Shown here: positions 1-9,600 of the stretch, one piece after another
Layout: each line of letters opens with the position of its first letter
Position numbering within the stretch: the stretch's first letter is position 1
Position numbers and translations under genes: made by a program
Assembly: GCF_000265365.1 (NCBI RefSeq)
Contig: NC_018011.1
Location: 1,736,001-1,800,000, forward strand
Origin: Alistipes finegoldii DSM 17242
Lineage (GTDB): Bacteria > Bacteroidota > Bacteroidia > Bacteroidales > Rikenellaceae
Reading direction: 5' to 3'
DNA: 64,000 bases
Notes under the pieces: model-generated
The model's database searches: none
Told to the model about the DNA's origin: nothing
The model's input: the letters and a program-made list of their open reading frames with translations, nothing else

Positions 1-1092
1 CAGGAAGAGTGCTATATGCACTTCTTCGAGACGCTCGACAGCGCGATCGCGGTGCTGAAGGACGTCGTGGAGAACAATCCCGACGCCAAACCGCTCGAAG
101 AGGTCGATGCCCTCTACCACGGCGATTATTCGAAATGGCTCAAGCTCGCCAACTCGGTGAAGCTGCGTCTGGCCATGCGCATCTGTTACGTGAAGCCCGA
201 CCTTGCGAAGCAGTACGCCATGGAAGCCGTCCGCGACGGCGTGATGGAGACGGCCGACGACAGCGCGCTTTTCCAGAGCTGGGGATCCATTACGATCATC
301 AACCCGCTCGAAAAGATCTGGAACGGCTATAGCGACACCCGCATGGGCGCTTCGATGGACTCCTACCTCAACGGTTACAACGACCCGCGTCTTCCGGTTT
401 ATTTCCAGCCTGTCACCGAAGGCGACAACAAGGGCGAATACCGCGGTGTAGCCAACGGAATGCCCAATCCCCAGCAGGATGATTACAAGGCCATGTCCGC
501 GCCCAACGTACAGGAGAAATCCACCGATTCGCCCCTGCGCTGGATGATGGCCTCGGAAGTCGCGTTCCTGCGCGCCGAAGGTGCCATGCGCGGCTGGACG
601 GCCGAGATGGGCGGTACCGCCGAGGAGTTCTATAACAAGGGTATCGAGCTGTCGTTCCTCGAAAACGGCCTGAGCGCCGATGCCGCCGCAAGGTATGCCG
701 CCGACGAAACGAGCAAACCGACCGACTTCACCGACGTTTCGGCCGCCAATACCAAGTATAATATTTCGGCCTTGGGCAAGATTACGATCAAATGGAACGC
801 CGGCGCTTCCGAAGAGGAGCAGCTTGAGCGCATCATCACCCAGAAATGGATCGCCATGTTCCCCAACGGCACCGAGGCTTGGTCCGAATTCCGTCGTACG
901 GGTTATCCCCTGATTTTCCCCGTACGCTCCAACTATCCGACCAGCGGCGTCGATACCAACAAGCAGATCCGCCGCATGGTCTTCCCGCAGTCGGAATACT
1001 CCAACAACGGCGCGGCCGTGCAGGAGGCCGTCAAACTGCTCGGCGGTCCTGACAACGGCGGCACGAAGCTGTGGTGGGACAAAAAGAATTAG
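1..1092 (+). CDS. SusD/RagB-family glycan-binding lipoprotein, C-terminal part (cut by window start)
   Basis: The frame is open from base 1, so the N-terminus, signal peptide and lipobox lie outside the window. The visible 363 residues have SusD C-terminal hallmarks: the helical stretch with GDYSKWLKLANSVKLRLAMR, a segment with WMMASEVAFLRAEGA, the ITQKWIAMFPNGTEAWSEFR region, and an end of the type KLWWDKKN. Family members are outer-membrane lipoproteins that cap a SusC TonB-dependent transporter and bind the oligosaccharide before import. The GH18 gene starts 27 bp downstream on the same strand, so this is the tail of a Sus-type operon whose susC should lie just left of the window. The bound glycan cannot be read from the sequence; a GlcNAc-containing N-glycan is inferred from the neighbours. 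Confidence 0.93.
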   Translation, partial: QEECYMHFFETLDSAIAVLKDVVENNPDAKPLEEVDALYHGDYSKWLKLANSVKLRLAMRICYVKPDLAKQYAMEAVRDGVMETADDSALFQSWGSITIINPLEKIWNGYSDTRMGASMDSYLNGYNDPRLPVYFQPVTEGDNKGEYRGVANGMPNPQQDDYKAMSAPNVQEKSTDSPLRWMMASEVAFLRAEGAMRGWTAEMGGTAEEFYNKGIELSFLENGLSADAAARYAADETSKPTDFTDVSAANTKYNISALGKITIKWNAGASEEEQLERIITQKWIAMFPNGTEAWSEFRRTGYPLIFPVRSNYPTSGVDTNKQIRRMVFPQSEYSNNGAAVQEAVKLLGGPDNGGTKLWWDKKN

Positions 1093-1119
1093 TAACCTGA
1101 AACTATACCTGAGTAAACT

Positions 1120-3030
1120 ATGAAAAATATATTGAAACATGCAGTAGTTTGTCTCGTGCTGGCGGCCGCGGTGGCCTCCTGTACGAAGGAGACGACGCCT
1201 GAGCGGATCAATATCCAGCATCCGGACCAGCAGTCGCCGATCCTGCGCGACAATGCCTATTACCAGAATCTCCGCGCCTACAAGCAGACCAAACACAAAC
1301 TGGCTTTCGGCTGGTACGGTTCGTGGACGGCCGTCGGCGCGTCCTATCAGTCGCGTCTGATCAGCGCCCCAGACTCGATGGACATCATCTCGATCTGGAG
1401 CCAGTGGCACACGCTCACGCCCCAGCAAATGGCCGATAAGGAGTTCGTTCAGAAAACGTTGGGTACGAAAGTGACCTATACGATTTTTTCGGATAAACTG
1501 CCCGAACCGTTCCTTGAAATCGGCAACGGTGAATATACCGACGAGGCCATTGAAGCTTATGCAAAAGCCTATTGCAAAGACTCGATGGACAAGTATCAGT
1601 ACGACGGCATCGATATCGACTATGAGCCGGGCTATGGTGCATCAGGGCCTTTTGTCGGACATGACAATGCTCTGTTTACCAAGTTGATCAATGCCATGAG
1701 CAAGTATGTCGGTCCGAAATCTGGTACCGGACGCCTGCTGATAATCGATGGCGTGCCTTATGCGGTGGATCGTTCGGTTGTGGATTGTTTCGACTATGGT
1801 ATCGTGCAGGCGTATGCTTCTTCTGGTTATACCGATCTGCAAAATCGCTTCAATAATGCCGATGCAAAAGGCTGGAAGCCTGAACAGTATATCTTTGCCG
1901 AGAATTTTGAGTCTTATTGGAAAACTGGCGGTGTGGATTTTACGGACCGCGAAGGTAATAGGATGCCGTCTCTTTACGGTATGGCGACCTTTAATCCCAC
2001 GCAGGGTGCCGGCGCCGGATTCGGTGCATACCATATGGAGTACGAATACGGTAATTCGGCCATGCCGTACCAATTTATGCGCAATGCGATTCAGATGGCC
2101 AATCCTGCCGGAGGCTGGAAAACGCCTATCGATGTGGCTTTTTCGAGTAACCAATCTTCCAACTTTTCGTTCGTTGTCGAGGACGATGGTTCGGTGACCG
2201 GAACGATGCAGGATAAAGTTTCGTTGTCGTTCTCGCGTCCCGTTGTAAGCGGTATGCAGTTGACGCTGGGTGTGGATAATTCGCTCGTAGCCGTTTATAA
2301 CGATGAGAACGGTACGGAATATGAGACCGTCGATCCGTCGTTGGTTAAGATGGAGCCGATCCAGTGCGCCGAAAATCAGGTGTTCTCTCCCGATGCGACG
2401 ATTACGCTTGATCCTAAGTCAATCGAAAAGGGGTATTATTTGATTCCGGTGGTGATCAGTCCTATTTCGGATGCCGGATATGCCGTCAAGGAGGGCTCCG
2501 TACATTATATCTTCGTTACGAAGGTCGCGATGGATGTCGAAATCGGCGCGACGACGCTCGACGGCTCGAAGATCGCTCCGACCTCGGCATGGACGATCAC
2601 CTGCTGTCAGGGTACTGCGACGAGCGGCGCCACCGGTGTTTGGAACTGCGACTCCGCCGCGCAGAAAGCGGCCATGTTCGACGGCAAGCTCGACGCCAAC
2701 TGCTGGTATGCAAACAGCGCTTCCTATTCGTGGGGCAACGGCGGCAACTTCACCATCGACATGGGCGAAGTCAACGACGTGACCGGCCTGCGCTGGCATA
2801 TCCACTATCAGGATTCCGAACCGCAGTGCACCGACCTCACCTACAGCGAAGACGGCAATGTCTGGTACAGCCTTTCGGCCGGCGTTCCCTTCACTCCGGT
2901 GCTGTCCGACAACTGGAAGTGGGTCAAATTCAAGAGAACGGTCAAAGCCCGCTATATCCGGGTTTACGTGGGTCTTGTAACGGGCTGGACGAGCATGAAC
3001 GAAGCCGAAATCTACGGCCCGGCCAACTAG
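1120..3030 (+). CDS. GH18 endo-beta-N-acetylglucosaminidase lipoprotein with DUF1735 and F5/8C-like domains
   Basis: This is a 636-residue lipoprotein (signal peptide ending in VASC-TKE). Residues about 50-330 form a GH18 barrel: the catalytic motif DGIDIDYE lies at residues 162-169, with E169 the expected proton donor and D167 the residue that assists the substrate N-acetyl group. Residues about 340-460 look like the DUF1735 (BT_3987-like N-terminal) beta-sandwich, and about 485-636 like a discoidin/F5-8 type C carbohydrate-binding domain. GH18 enzymes with this architecture in Bacteroides cut the chitobiose core of N-glycans at the cell surface. SusD upstream and a DUF1735/LamG protein downstream support that role. 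Exact specificity (high-mannose or complex) is not readable. Confidence 0.88.
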   Translation: MKNILKHAVVCLVLAAAVASCTKETTPERINIQHPDQQSPILRDNAYYQNLRAYKQTKHKLAFGWYGSWTAVGASYQSRLISAPDSMDIISIWSQWHTLTPQQMADKEFVQKTLGTKVTYTIFSDKLPEPFLEIGNGEYTDEAIEAYAKAYCKDSMDKYQYDGIDIDYEPGYGASGPFVGHDNALFTKLINAMSKYVGPKSGTGRLLIIDGVPYAVDRSVVDCFDYGIVQAYASSGYTDLQNRFNNADAKGWKPEQYIFAENFESYWKTGGVDFTDREGNRMPSLYGMATFNPTQGAGAGFGAYHMEYEYGNSAMPYQFMRNAIQMANPAGGWKTPIDVAFSSNQSSNFSFVVEDDGSVTGTMQDKVSLSFSRPVVSGMQLTLGVDNSLVAVYNDENGTEYETVDPSLVKMEPIQCAENQVFSPDATITLDPKSIEKGYYLIPVVISPISDAGYAVKEGSVHYIFVTKVAMDVEIGATTLDGSKIAPTSAWTITCCQGTATSGATGVWNCDSAAQKAAMFDGKLDANCWYANSASYSWGNGGNFTIDMGEVNDVTGLRWHIHYQDSEPQCTDLTYSEDGNVWYSLSAGVPFTPVLSDNWKWVKFKRTVKARYIRVYVGLVTGWTSMNEAEIYGPAN

Positions 3031-3051
3031 CGATTTATTAACCAGAAAAAA

Positions 3052-4218
3052 ATGTATGTTATGAAACTGAAATATTTAATCGCCCCTTTCCTCCTCGCTG
3101 CGGCTGCTCTCTGCGGCTGTCAGGAGACGGCGGAAATCCATCCGGTGGCCTACATGACCGATGCGCAGAAGACGGTTTCCAAGTCGGTTACCATCGATAC
3201 GCCCCCGGCCGGAACGGAGATTTCGGTCTCCTCCTCGGTGCCTGTGAATAAGGATACCAAAATCAAGATTTCGTTGCGCCCCGACCTGCTGGAGGAGTAT
3301 AATGCCAAATACCAGAAAAATTATGTTATGCCCCCCGCAGACAGTTATACGCTCAGCGGTGACGAAGTGGTGATCTCGGCCGGTTACAGTCGCTCCTCGG
3401 AGGTCGATTTTACCGTCACGTCACTCGATGACTTTCAGGAGGGTACGACCTACTGCATGCCCGTGAGCATCGAGCGGATCGAAAACAGCGGTCTTGCCGT
3501 TTTGGAACCTTCTCGGACACTTTTCATAGTATTAAAAACACCGGTTATCAGTAAGGCTATCTACCTCGGATCAAGTAACATTTATAAAGTGCCGTCGTTT
3601 CAGGAAGACGCCAATCTTGCTGCACTCAAAGCCATAACGCTTGAAGCCCGTGTCTATATGGACGGATTCCAGAATTATGATCCTTATATTAGTTCGATTA
3701 TGGGTATTGAGGGCGAGTGCGGTGTCCGCTTCGGAGACGTGAAGGTCCCCAAGAACGTTCTTCAGATCTGCCATGGCGATTATCAGCCTGCTGCGACCTC
3801 TAAACCTTTTGATACGGGCAAGTGGTATCATGTAGCTGCCGTATGGTCGGGGAAGAGTTGGGATATTTTTATCGACGGCGTGTATGTTACTGGTGTTGCG
3901 ACACAGGGGGAGACCATCAACTTGTCGAGCGATAATTCGGGCGGTTTTTATCTCGGCGCTTCTTATGGCGGTGGACGTCCGCTCAATGGTTATGTCGCTG
4001 AGTGCCGGGTCTGGACGCGTGCGCTGACTGAGGCCGAGATATCGAACAACATGAATTATGTCAATCCGGAATCGGACGGCCTGCTGGCTTACTGGCGTAT
4101 GAACGCTTGGGAGGCCAAGGACGGCGGCGGCAACATCGTCAAGGACCTTACGGGCCACGGCTACGACGCCGTGGGCGGCAGCTCCAATCCGAGGATGATG
4201 GACACCAAGTGGATGTAA
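3052..4218 (+). CDS. DUF1735 plus LamG/concanavalin-like lipoprotein, putative surface glycan-binding protein
   Basis: This lipoprotein of about 388 residues has the lipobox LCGC-QETAE. Residues about 30-165 resemble DUF1735 (a segment with KDTKIKISLRPDLLEEYNAK, then the ending SRTLFIVLK). Residues about 180-385 are a LamG/jellyroll fold, with GKWYHVAAVWSG, WDIFIDGVYV and a closing ECRVWTRALTEAEI, followed by LLAYWRMN. No glycosidase motif is seen, so it is most likely a surface glycan-binding partner of the GH18. It starts 21 bp after the GH18 stop and is followed by a terminator, making it the last gene of this transcript. ATG at 3061 (MKLKYLIA) is an equally good start and gives a more typical signal peptide. 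Confidence 0.82.
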   Translation: MYVMKLKYLIAPFLLAAAALCGCQETAEIHPVAYMTDAQKTVSKSVTIDTPPAGTEISVSSSVPVNKDTKIKISLRPDLLEEYNAKYQKNYVMPPADSYTLSGDEVVISAGYSRSSEVDFTVTSLDDFQEGTTYCMPVSIERIENSGLAVLEPSRTLFIVLKTPVISKAIYLGSSNIYKVPSFQEDANLAALKAITLEARVYMDGFQNYDPYISSIMGIEGECGVRFGDVKVPKNVLQICHGDYQPAATSKPFDTGKWYHVAAVWSGKSWDIFIDGVYVTGVATQGETINLSSDNSGGFYLGASYGGGRPLNGYVAECRVWTRALTEAEISNNMNYVNPESDGLLAYWRMNAWEAKDGGGNIVKDLTGHGYDAVGGSSNPRMMDTKWM

Positions 4219-4253
4219 TCCGCCTTTCGGATATCGTTCCGATCCGCTGAACG

Positions 4254-4305
4254 GAAGCCGTGCGGCCGGTGCAGGAGACTGCCGCCGGGGCACGGCTTCT
4301 TTTTA
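4254..4305 (+). terminator. Rho-independent terminator after the GH18 operon
   Basis: A 10-bp stem, GAAGCCGTGC (4254-4263) with GCACGGCTTC (4290-4299), encloses a GC-rich loop and is followed by TTTTTATT. It lies 36 bp after the LamG protein stop and separates that operon from the GH20 gene. Confidence 0.8.
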
Positions 4306-4392
4306 TTCCGCTTTTTATTCCCGGCGGACCGTTTGCTTCCGGCGGAGATGAATCCCGGCTTGGCGATACTCTCTCCGGCGGCGGCAAATTTA

Positions 4393-4423
4393 TTTGACGC
4401 GGCGCCGGATTGTGTTATCTTTG
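4393..4423 (+). promoter_or_regulatory. Bacteroidetes-type promoter of the GH20 gene
   Basis: The -33 box TTTG (4393-4396) and the -7 box TATCTTTG (4416-4423) are 19 nt apart, matching the known Bacteroidetes sigma-ABfr consensus. The predicted start site is about 30 bp upstream of the GH20 ATG, so GH20 has its own promoter. Confidence 0.8.
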
Positions 4424-4459
4424 TACGAAGAACCGAACTTATCACCATAAAACTTACCG

Positions 4460-6520
4460 ATGAAACCACGACTTTTGCTTTTCACCGCCGCATGCATGCT
4501 TTTCGCGGCATGCGGGAACTCTCGCGGCGACCTTTCGACGGGTATTATCCCCGCTCCGCAGCAGGTGGCGTGGGGCGACGGCGCCTTCCGGATGCCCTCG
4601 ACGCTGCTCTTTGCGACCAACCTCGAAGGGCAGGCCAAGGCCGACCTTGAGGCGTGGATGCGGCGCTCCGGCGACGGCTTTTTCCCCGTCTCTTTCGCCG
4701 AAGCCGCCGGGGACGACATCCCCGTTCTCTACCTGCTGCTTGCCGAGGGCGGCGCGCCCGAAAGCTACCGCCTCGACGTCGCCCGCGGAAAAATCACCGT
4801 CACGGCGCCCGATGCCGCCGGACTCTTCTACGGACTTCAGTCGCTGGGCCAGCTGGCCGAACGCTGCGGCCGCCGGATTCCGGCCGTTGTGATCGAGGAC
4901 GCTCCGCGTTTCGGCTACCGGGGCTTCATGCTCGACGTCTCGCGCCACTTCCGCGACAAGGAGTTCGTCAAGCGGCAGCTGGACCTCTTGGCCCGCTACA
5001 AATTCAACCGCTTCCACTGGCACCTGACCGACGGCGCCGGCTGGCGCATCGAGATCAAGAAATACCCCGTCCTTACCGACATCGCCGCATGGCGGCCCTA
5101 TCCCGACTGGGAGGGGTGGAACTTCGGCGGCAAACGCTACTGCCGCCGCGACGATCCGGCGGCCGATGGCGGCTACTATACGCAGGACGAAATCCGCGAG
5201 GTGGTCGAATACGCCCGCGCCCTGCATATCGAGGTGATCCCCGAAATCGAGATGCCGGGCCACAGCGAGGAGGTGCTGGCCGTCTTCCCCGAACTTTCGT
5301 GCAGCGGGAAACCCTATGTCAATTCCGACTTCTGCATCGGCAACGAACAGACGTTCGAATTCCTCGAAAACGTCCTTTCCGAGGTGATCGGACTCTTCCC
5401 CTCGGAGTATATCCACATCGGCGGCGACGAAGCTTCGAAGCAGGGCTGGCGCACCTGCCCCAAATGCGCCGCGCGGATGCGCAAAGAGGGGCTGAAAGAC
5501 GTCGATGAGCTGCAAAGCTACATGATCCGCCGCATCGAGACCTTCCTCAACGCCAAGGGCCGCCGCCTGCTGGGCTGGGACGAGATTCTCGAAGGGGGGC
5601 TTGCGCCCGACGCCACGGTCATGTCGTGGCGCGGCACCGAGGGCGGCATCGCCGCTGCCGCCGCCGGACATCATGCCGTCATGACCCCTTCGAATTACTG
5701 CTACCTCGACTTCTGTCAGGACGATCCCACGACCGAACCGGTCGCCGCCGCGGCGTTCCTGACCCTCGAACAGGCCTATTCCTACGATCCGGCTCCCGAT
5801 TCGCTCGGCGCTCAGGTCGTGCCGATGATCCTCGGCGTGCAGGGCAACCTCTGGTGCGAGCACGTCCCGACCGCCGAGCATGCCGAGCATATGATGTGGC
5901 CGCGCCTGCTGGCCGTCGCCGAAGTGGGGTGGAGTGCGCCTGAAAGGAAGGATTACGACGACTTTTATGCCCGTGCGCTCGACGCCGTGGCATGGCTTCA
6001 GGAGCGCGGATACCACCCCTTCGATCAGAAGAACGCCGTGGGGCCGCGTCCCGAATCGCTCGAACCCCTCCGCTGCCTTTCGACCGGCAAGACCGTGATT
6101 TACCATACGCCCTACAGTCCCAAATACGCCGCTGCGGGCGACGGCTCGCTGACCGACGGACTGCGCGGCGGCTGGAACTACGGCGACCGACGCTGGCTGG
6201 GCTGGCTCGACACCGATGTCGATCTGGTCGTCGATCTGGGTGAGCGGCAGCCCGTGCGGCGCATCGCCGCCGATTTCATGCAGGGCTTCTACGCCGATAT
6301 CTGGATGCCCCGTGCGGTCGAATTTTCGGTCTCGGACGACAACGAGCGCTTCACGCCCCTCGCCACGGTCGGGAACGACATTCCGGTCGAATTCAAGCAG
6401 GACTGCTACAGGGAGTTCGGCTGGACGGGCCAGACCGAGGCGCGTTACGTTCGCCTGAAAGCCCGTCACAACGGCCGTCCCGGCGGCTGGATCTTCACCG
6501 ACGAAATCATCGTCGAGTAA
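4460..6520 (+). CDS. GH20 beta-N-acetylhexosaminidase lipoprotein
   Basis: A 686-residue lipoprotein (FAAC-GNSRG). Residues about 25-140 are the GH20b N-terminal domain (STGIIPAPQQVAWGDGAFRM), followed by the GH20 barrel from about 150, with FGYRGFMLDVSRHFRDKEF and FNRFHWHLTDGAGWRIEIKK. HIGGDE gives the catalytic pair D323-E324 of substrate-assisted hexosaminidases. The C-terminal 140 residues look like a discoidin-type sandwich. The enzyme removes terminal beta-linked GlcNAc or GalNAc, probably in the periplasm or at the surface. With the GH18 just upstream it would complete breakdown of N-glycan antennae. It is transcribed alone from its own promoter and ends at a bidirectional hairpin. A 705-residue frame lies fully antisense to it and is a codon-bias shadow. 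Confidence 0.95.
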   Translation: MKPRLLLFTAACMLFAACGNSRGDLSTGIIPAPQQVAWGDGAFRMPSTLLFATNLEGQAKADLEAWMRRSGDGFFPVSFAEAAGDDIPVLYLLLAEGGAPESYRLDVARGKITVTAPDAAGLFYGLQSLGQLAERCGRRIPAVVIEDAPRFGYRGFMLDVSRHFRDKEFVKRQLDLLARYKFNRFHWHLTDGAGWRIEIKKYPVLTDIAAWRPYPDWEGWNFGGKRYCRRDDPAADGGYYTQDEIREVVEYARALHIEVIPEIEMPGHSEEVLAVFPELSCSGKPYVNSDFCIGNEQTFEFLENVLSEVIGLFPSEYIHIGGDEASKQGWRTCPKCAARMRKEGLKDVDELQSYMIRRIETFLNAKGRRLLGWDEILEGGLAPDATVMSWRGTEGGIAAAAAGHHAVMTPSNYCYLDFCQDDPTTEPVAAAAFLTLEQAYSYDPAPDSLGAQVVPMILGVQGNLWCEHVPTAEHAEHMMWPRLLAVAEVGWSAPERKDYDDFYARALDAVAWLQERGYHPFDQKNAVGPRPESLEPLRCLSTGKTVIYHTPYSPKYAAAGDGSLTDGLRGGWNYGDRRWLGWLDTDVDLVVDLGERQPVRRIAADFMQGFYADIWMPRAVEFSVSDDNERFTPLATVGNDIPVEFKQDCYREFGWTGQTEARYVRLKARHNGRPGGWIFTDEIIVE

Positions 6521-6547
6521 CCGTCGCGTTGCGTCCGTTTTGCGAAA

Positions 6548-6580
6548 AGGGATGCGGCCGTCAGGCCGCATCCCTCTTTT
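6548..6580. terminator. Bidirectional terminator between convergent genes
   Basis: A perfect 12-bp stem AGGGATGCGGCC (6548-6559) / GGCCGCATCCCT (6564-6575) with a 4-nt loop has an A-run before it and a T-rich run after it. It can serve both the GH20 gene (+) and the repeat lipoprotein gene (-), whose ends converge here. Confidence 0.82.
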
Positions 6581-6611
6581 TGACGGGTCCCTGAGGACCT
6601 TAGGTGTGTCG

Positions 6612-9600
6612 TTACTTGCGGATCAGCCGCTGTACGCCCGTCGGGGTTGCGGTTTTCGGCATCTCCGCTCCGGCGAGCGGCGCGATGCCGGTTTCGGCCT
6701 TGACTTCGGACTTCGTTACGGACGCCGAATTTTTGGTCATCGTGTAAGGCCCGATCGCATAATCCTGCAGCGTATATCCGGCCTTGAAGAGATCCGGCCA
6801 AATGACATACTGACCGCCCGAATAGATGGCGTAGTCGATGCCGCATACGGTGTATTCGGTCCCGTTATAGGTGAACTTCCGGCCTTCGAACAGCACTGAG
6901 TTACTGCCTATGTCATAACTGCCCGCGATCAGCTCCTGATCTGTGGTGTAGATCGGGTAGGGCGGCGTTTGCGTGGGATCGTTGAAATGATACCTAAGGT
7001 ATACGTATGCCGTCAGGCCGTACATGCCCTGCGGGTCGAACGTCGGAATCGTGACGTTGCCGTCCTCGTTGTATTTGAGCAGGAAGGGGTAGTCGTCGCC
7101 CAGCGTGGTGATGCCCCAGCCCTTGACCCTGAAGCTTTCGTTGGTGCGGTAGGGCGTGATCTCCACGGTGTATGTCTGGGGCTGTTTGTTGATTTCCGAC
7201 GAGGTCGAGGTCACGGTCCAAGTGCCTATATAACGCTCGTAGTCGGCCTCGCCCGTCGGTACGGCCGGGATCTTCACCTCGGTCTGTTCGATGGTCGTGC
7301 CGTGGGCGTTGGTGCCCGATGCGAGGAAGATGTATTCTGTATCAGCATCGACGTTGAAATAGAACGTGGCTCCGGTTTCCGAATTCGCCTGCGTCACAGC
7401 CGCCGAACTGATGGGGTTGCCGTAGCGGTTCATCACTTTTTCAAGCTCGCCCATTTGTTCGATCAGTTCCGGGAGCAGCGCTTTCGTCGTGCAGAGAACC
7501 TTTCCCGATTTCATCTCCGTACTCTTGACGGTGCCCGACAGCTGGAAGTACTCCTTGCCTTCGGCGGGCGCAGCCGTCAGCGTGAGCGTCGGCTTGGCCT
7601 TCGTGCCGTCGCTGATGCCGCCCCACGGGATCGGAATATCGGCGTAATCGGCCATCTGCGTACAGCCCTTGAAGGTATCCTTGTAACTGCTGGCCGAGGT
7701 GAAGATCTTGGCGCCGAAGATGTCGGGGTAATTCGTGCGTTCGTAGAGGTGCACCTTGACCTGCTGCTCGCCGTCCTGCACCATCGTGTAGGGCGATTCG
7801 CCGGTGAAGGCGGTGCAGCCGCTGAAGGTTTTGCTCGCCGTCGAGATTTTTTTCATGCTGTCGAAAATGGTTACGGGCAGCGATTCGAGCGACGTGCAGT
7901 TGAGGAACATTTCGCTGATGATGGTCGTACCTTCGAAATGGCGGAACATGTCTTCGGGAACGGTCTTGAGCGACGTACAGCCGCTGAACAGGTAAGCGGC
8001 GGACGTGCCGTTTTTCACGCTTTCCGGGAAGTAGTCCGCAGGCGCCGTTTCCAGCTGCGTGCAGTCTTTCCAGAGCGCGGGAATCGTTTTCAGCGCGACG
8101 CAGTGCTTCAGCGAGGGGAATTCGGTCAGTTTGATACACCCTTCATAGAGATAGCTGGCCGTGGTGATTTTGGTCATGTTCTTGAAAATATCGACGGGAA
8201 TGGTCTCCAGCGTCTTGCAGCCGCTGAACAGACTGTTCATGTTCGTCGCTTCCGTGAGGGTGTCGAACAGCCCTTCGGGGAGTGATTTGAGGTTTGCACA
8301 CCCTTTGAACAGCGACGCGACGTTGGTGAGCTTGGTCATGTTCTGGAACAGCTCTGCGGGCAGGGTTTCGAGCGCCGCGCAGCCGAAGAATCCCGACGTG
8401 AGGCTGTTCGCTTCCGTCTGGTTGGCGAAGAATGTTTCGGGAACGCTCTTGAGCGATGCGCAGTTGTTGAAGATGCTTCCGAGGTTGGTCAGGGCGGGCA
8501 TGTCGGCCAGCAGTCCTGCCGGAACGCTTTCCAGCGCCTTGCAGCCGCTGAACAGGCCGGATGCCGAGGTGGCTTTTGTCGTCTTTTCGAAGAGTTTTTC
8601 CGGGACGCTCTTTAGCGCCGTGCAGTTGTAGAACATCGAGGCGACCGAGGTGATTTCGGGCGCGCCGGCCAGCAGTCCTTCGGGCACGGTTTCGAGCTTC
8701 GTACACCCTGAGAACATGTTTTCGACCGAAGTGACGGCGGCGAAGGCGTCCTCTTCGGGCTGGGGCACGGTTACGAGCGAGGTGTTCGCGAAGGCGTAAT
8801 CCAGCGTCGTCATGCCGAGTTTGCCCCATTGTCTGACTTCGAGAATGGCGGGAGCCACGGTTTTGTTGGTGAGTCTTCCGGAGAGTTTCTCCGTGGTTCC
8901 GCTTATGGTTACGTAATAGATGCCGGATTCGGCGTAGGTGTGGTTCACCATCGCGGCCGCGGTCGAGATCGTGGCTGCGACCGGCTCGCTCTGGCCGTCG
9001 CCCCAGTTGACCGTGACGTCCACGGCGCCGTAGAGGGGCAGGTAGACCTTGTTGTTGTAGGCGCTGCTGCTGTATTCCTTCGCTTCGACCTTGAGCACCA
9101 TCTGGGCCGGGTCGTAATAGGCTTCCTGATAGATCAGGATGGTTTCGATCACCGTCTCTCCCGCCACCAGCTCGATGTTGGCGCTGCGGGACTGGGTTTC
9201 CGTGTTGGCCGCGACGTTAAAGGTCAGGGTTTCGGTCCGAATCTCCCCCCCCCTCGTCTCTGCCAGCGTAATCCATGCTTTCGCGGCTTCGGGAATCGCT
9301 ACCGTGTAATCCAGATCGGTCTCCACCTCGACCGTTACGGGGCCTCCTGCGGCCGTCGCCTCCTTCGAGGAGGTCGAGACGTTCAGCACGCCCGACACGA
9401 ATGTCAGCGTGCGCATCAGCGTCTTGGCGTCGCCGTCGCTGACCAGCACGATGACCTTGCCGGTCGAGCTGTTGCCGGGAGCCGTCACGGCGATCGTTCC
9501 GCCTTCGTTGCCCGTGCGTTTCACTTCGGCCTTCCATGCGCCGTCAGCGAGGGCCTGAATGTCGGTTTTGGCGTCGGCTCCGGTCAGCGTGAAGGGAATT

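Noticed and set aside
4454..6571. A 705-codon open frame antisense to the GH20 gene
   Set aside because: It is the mirror of GC-rich codon use, has no family motifs and no start context, while the plus strand encodes a clear GH20 with D323-E324.
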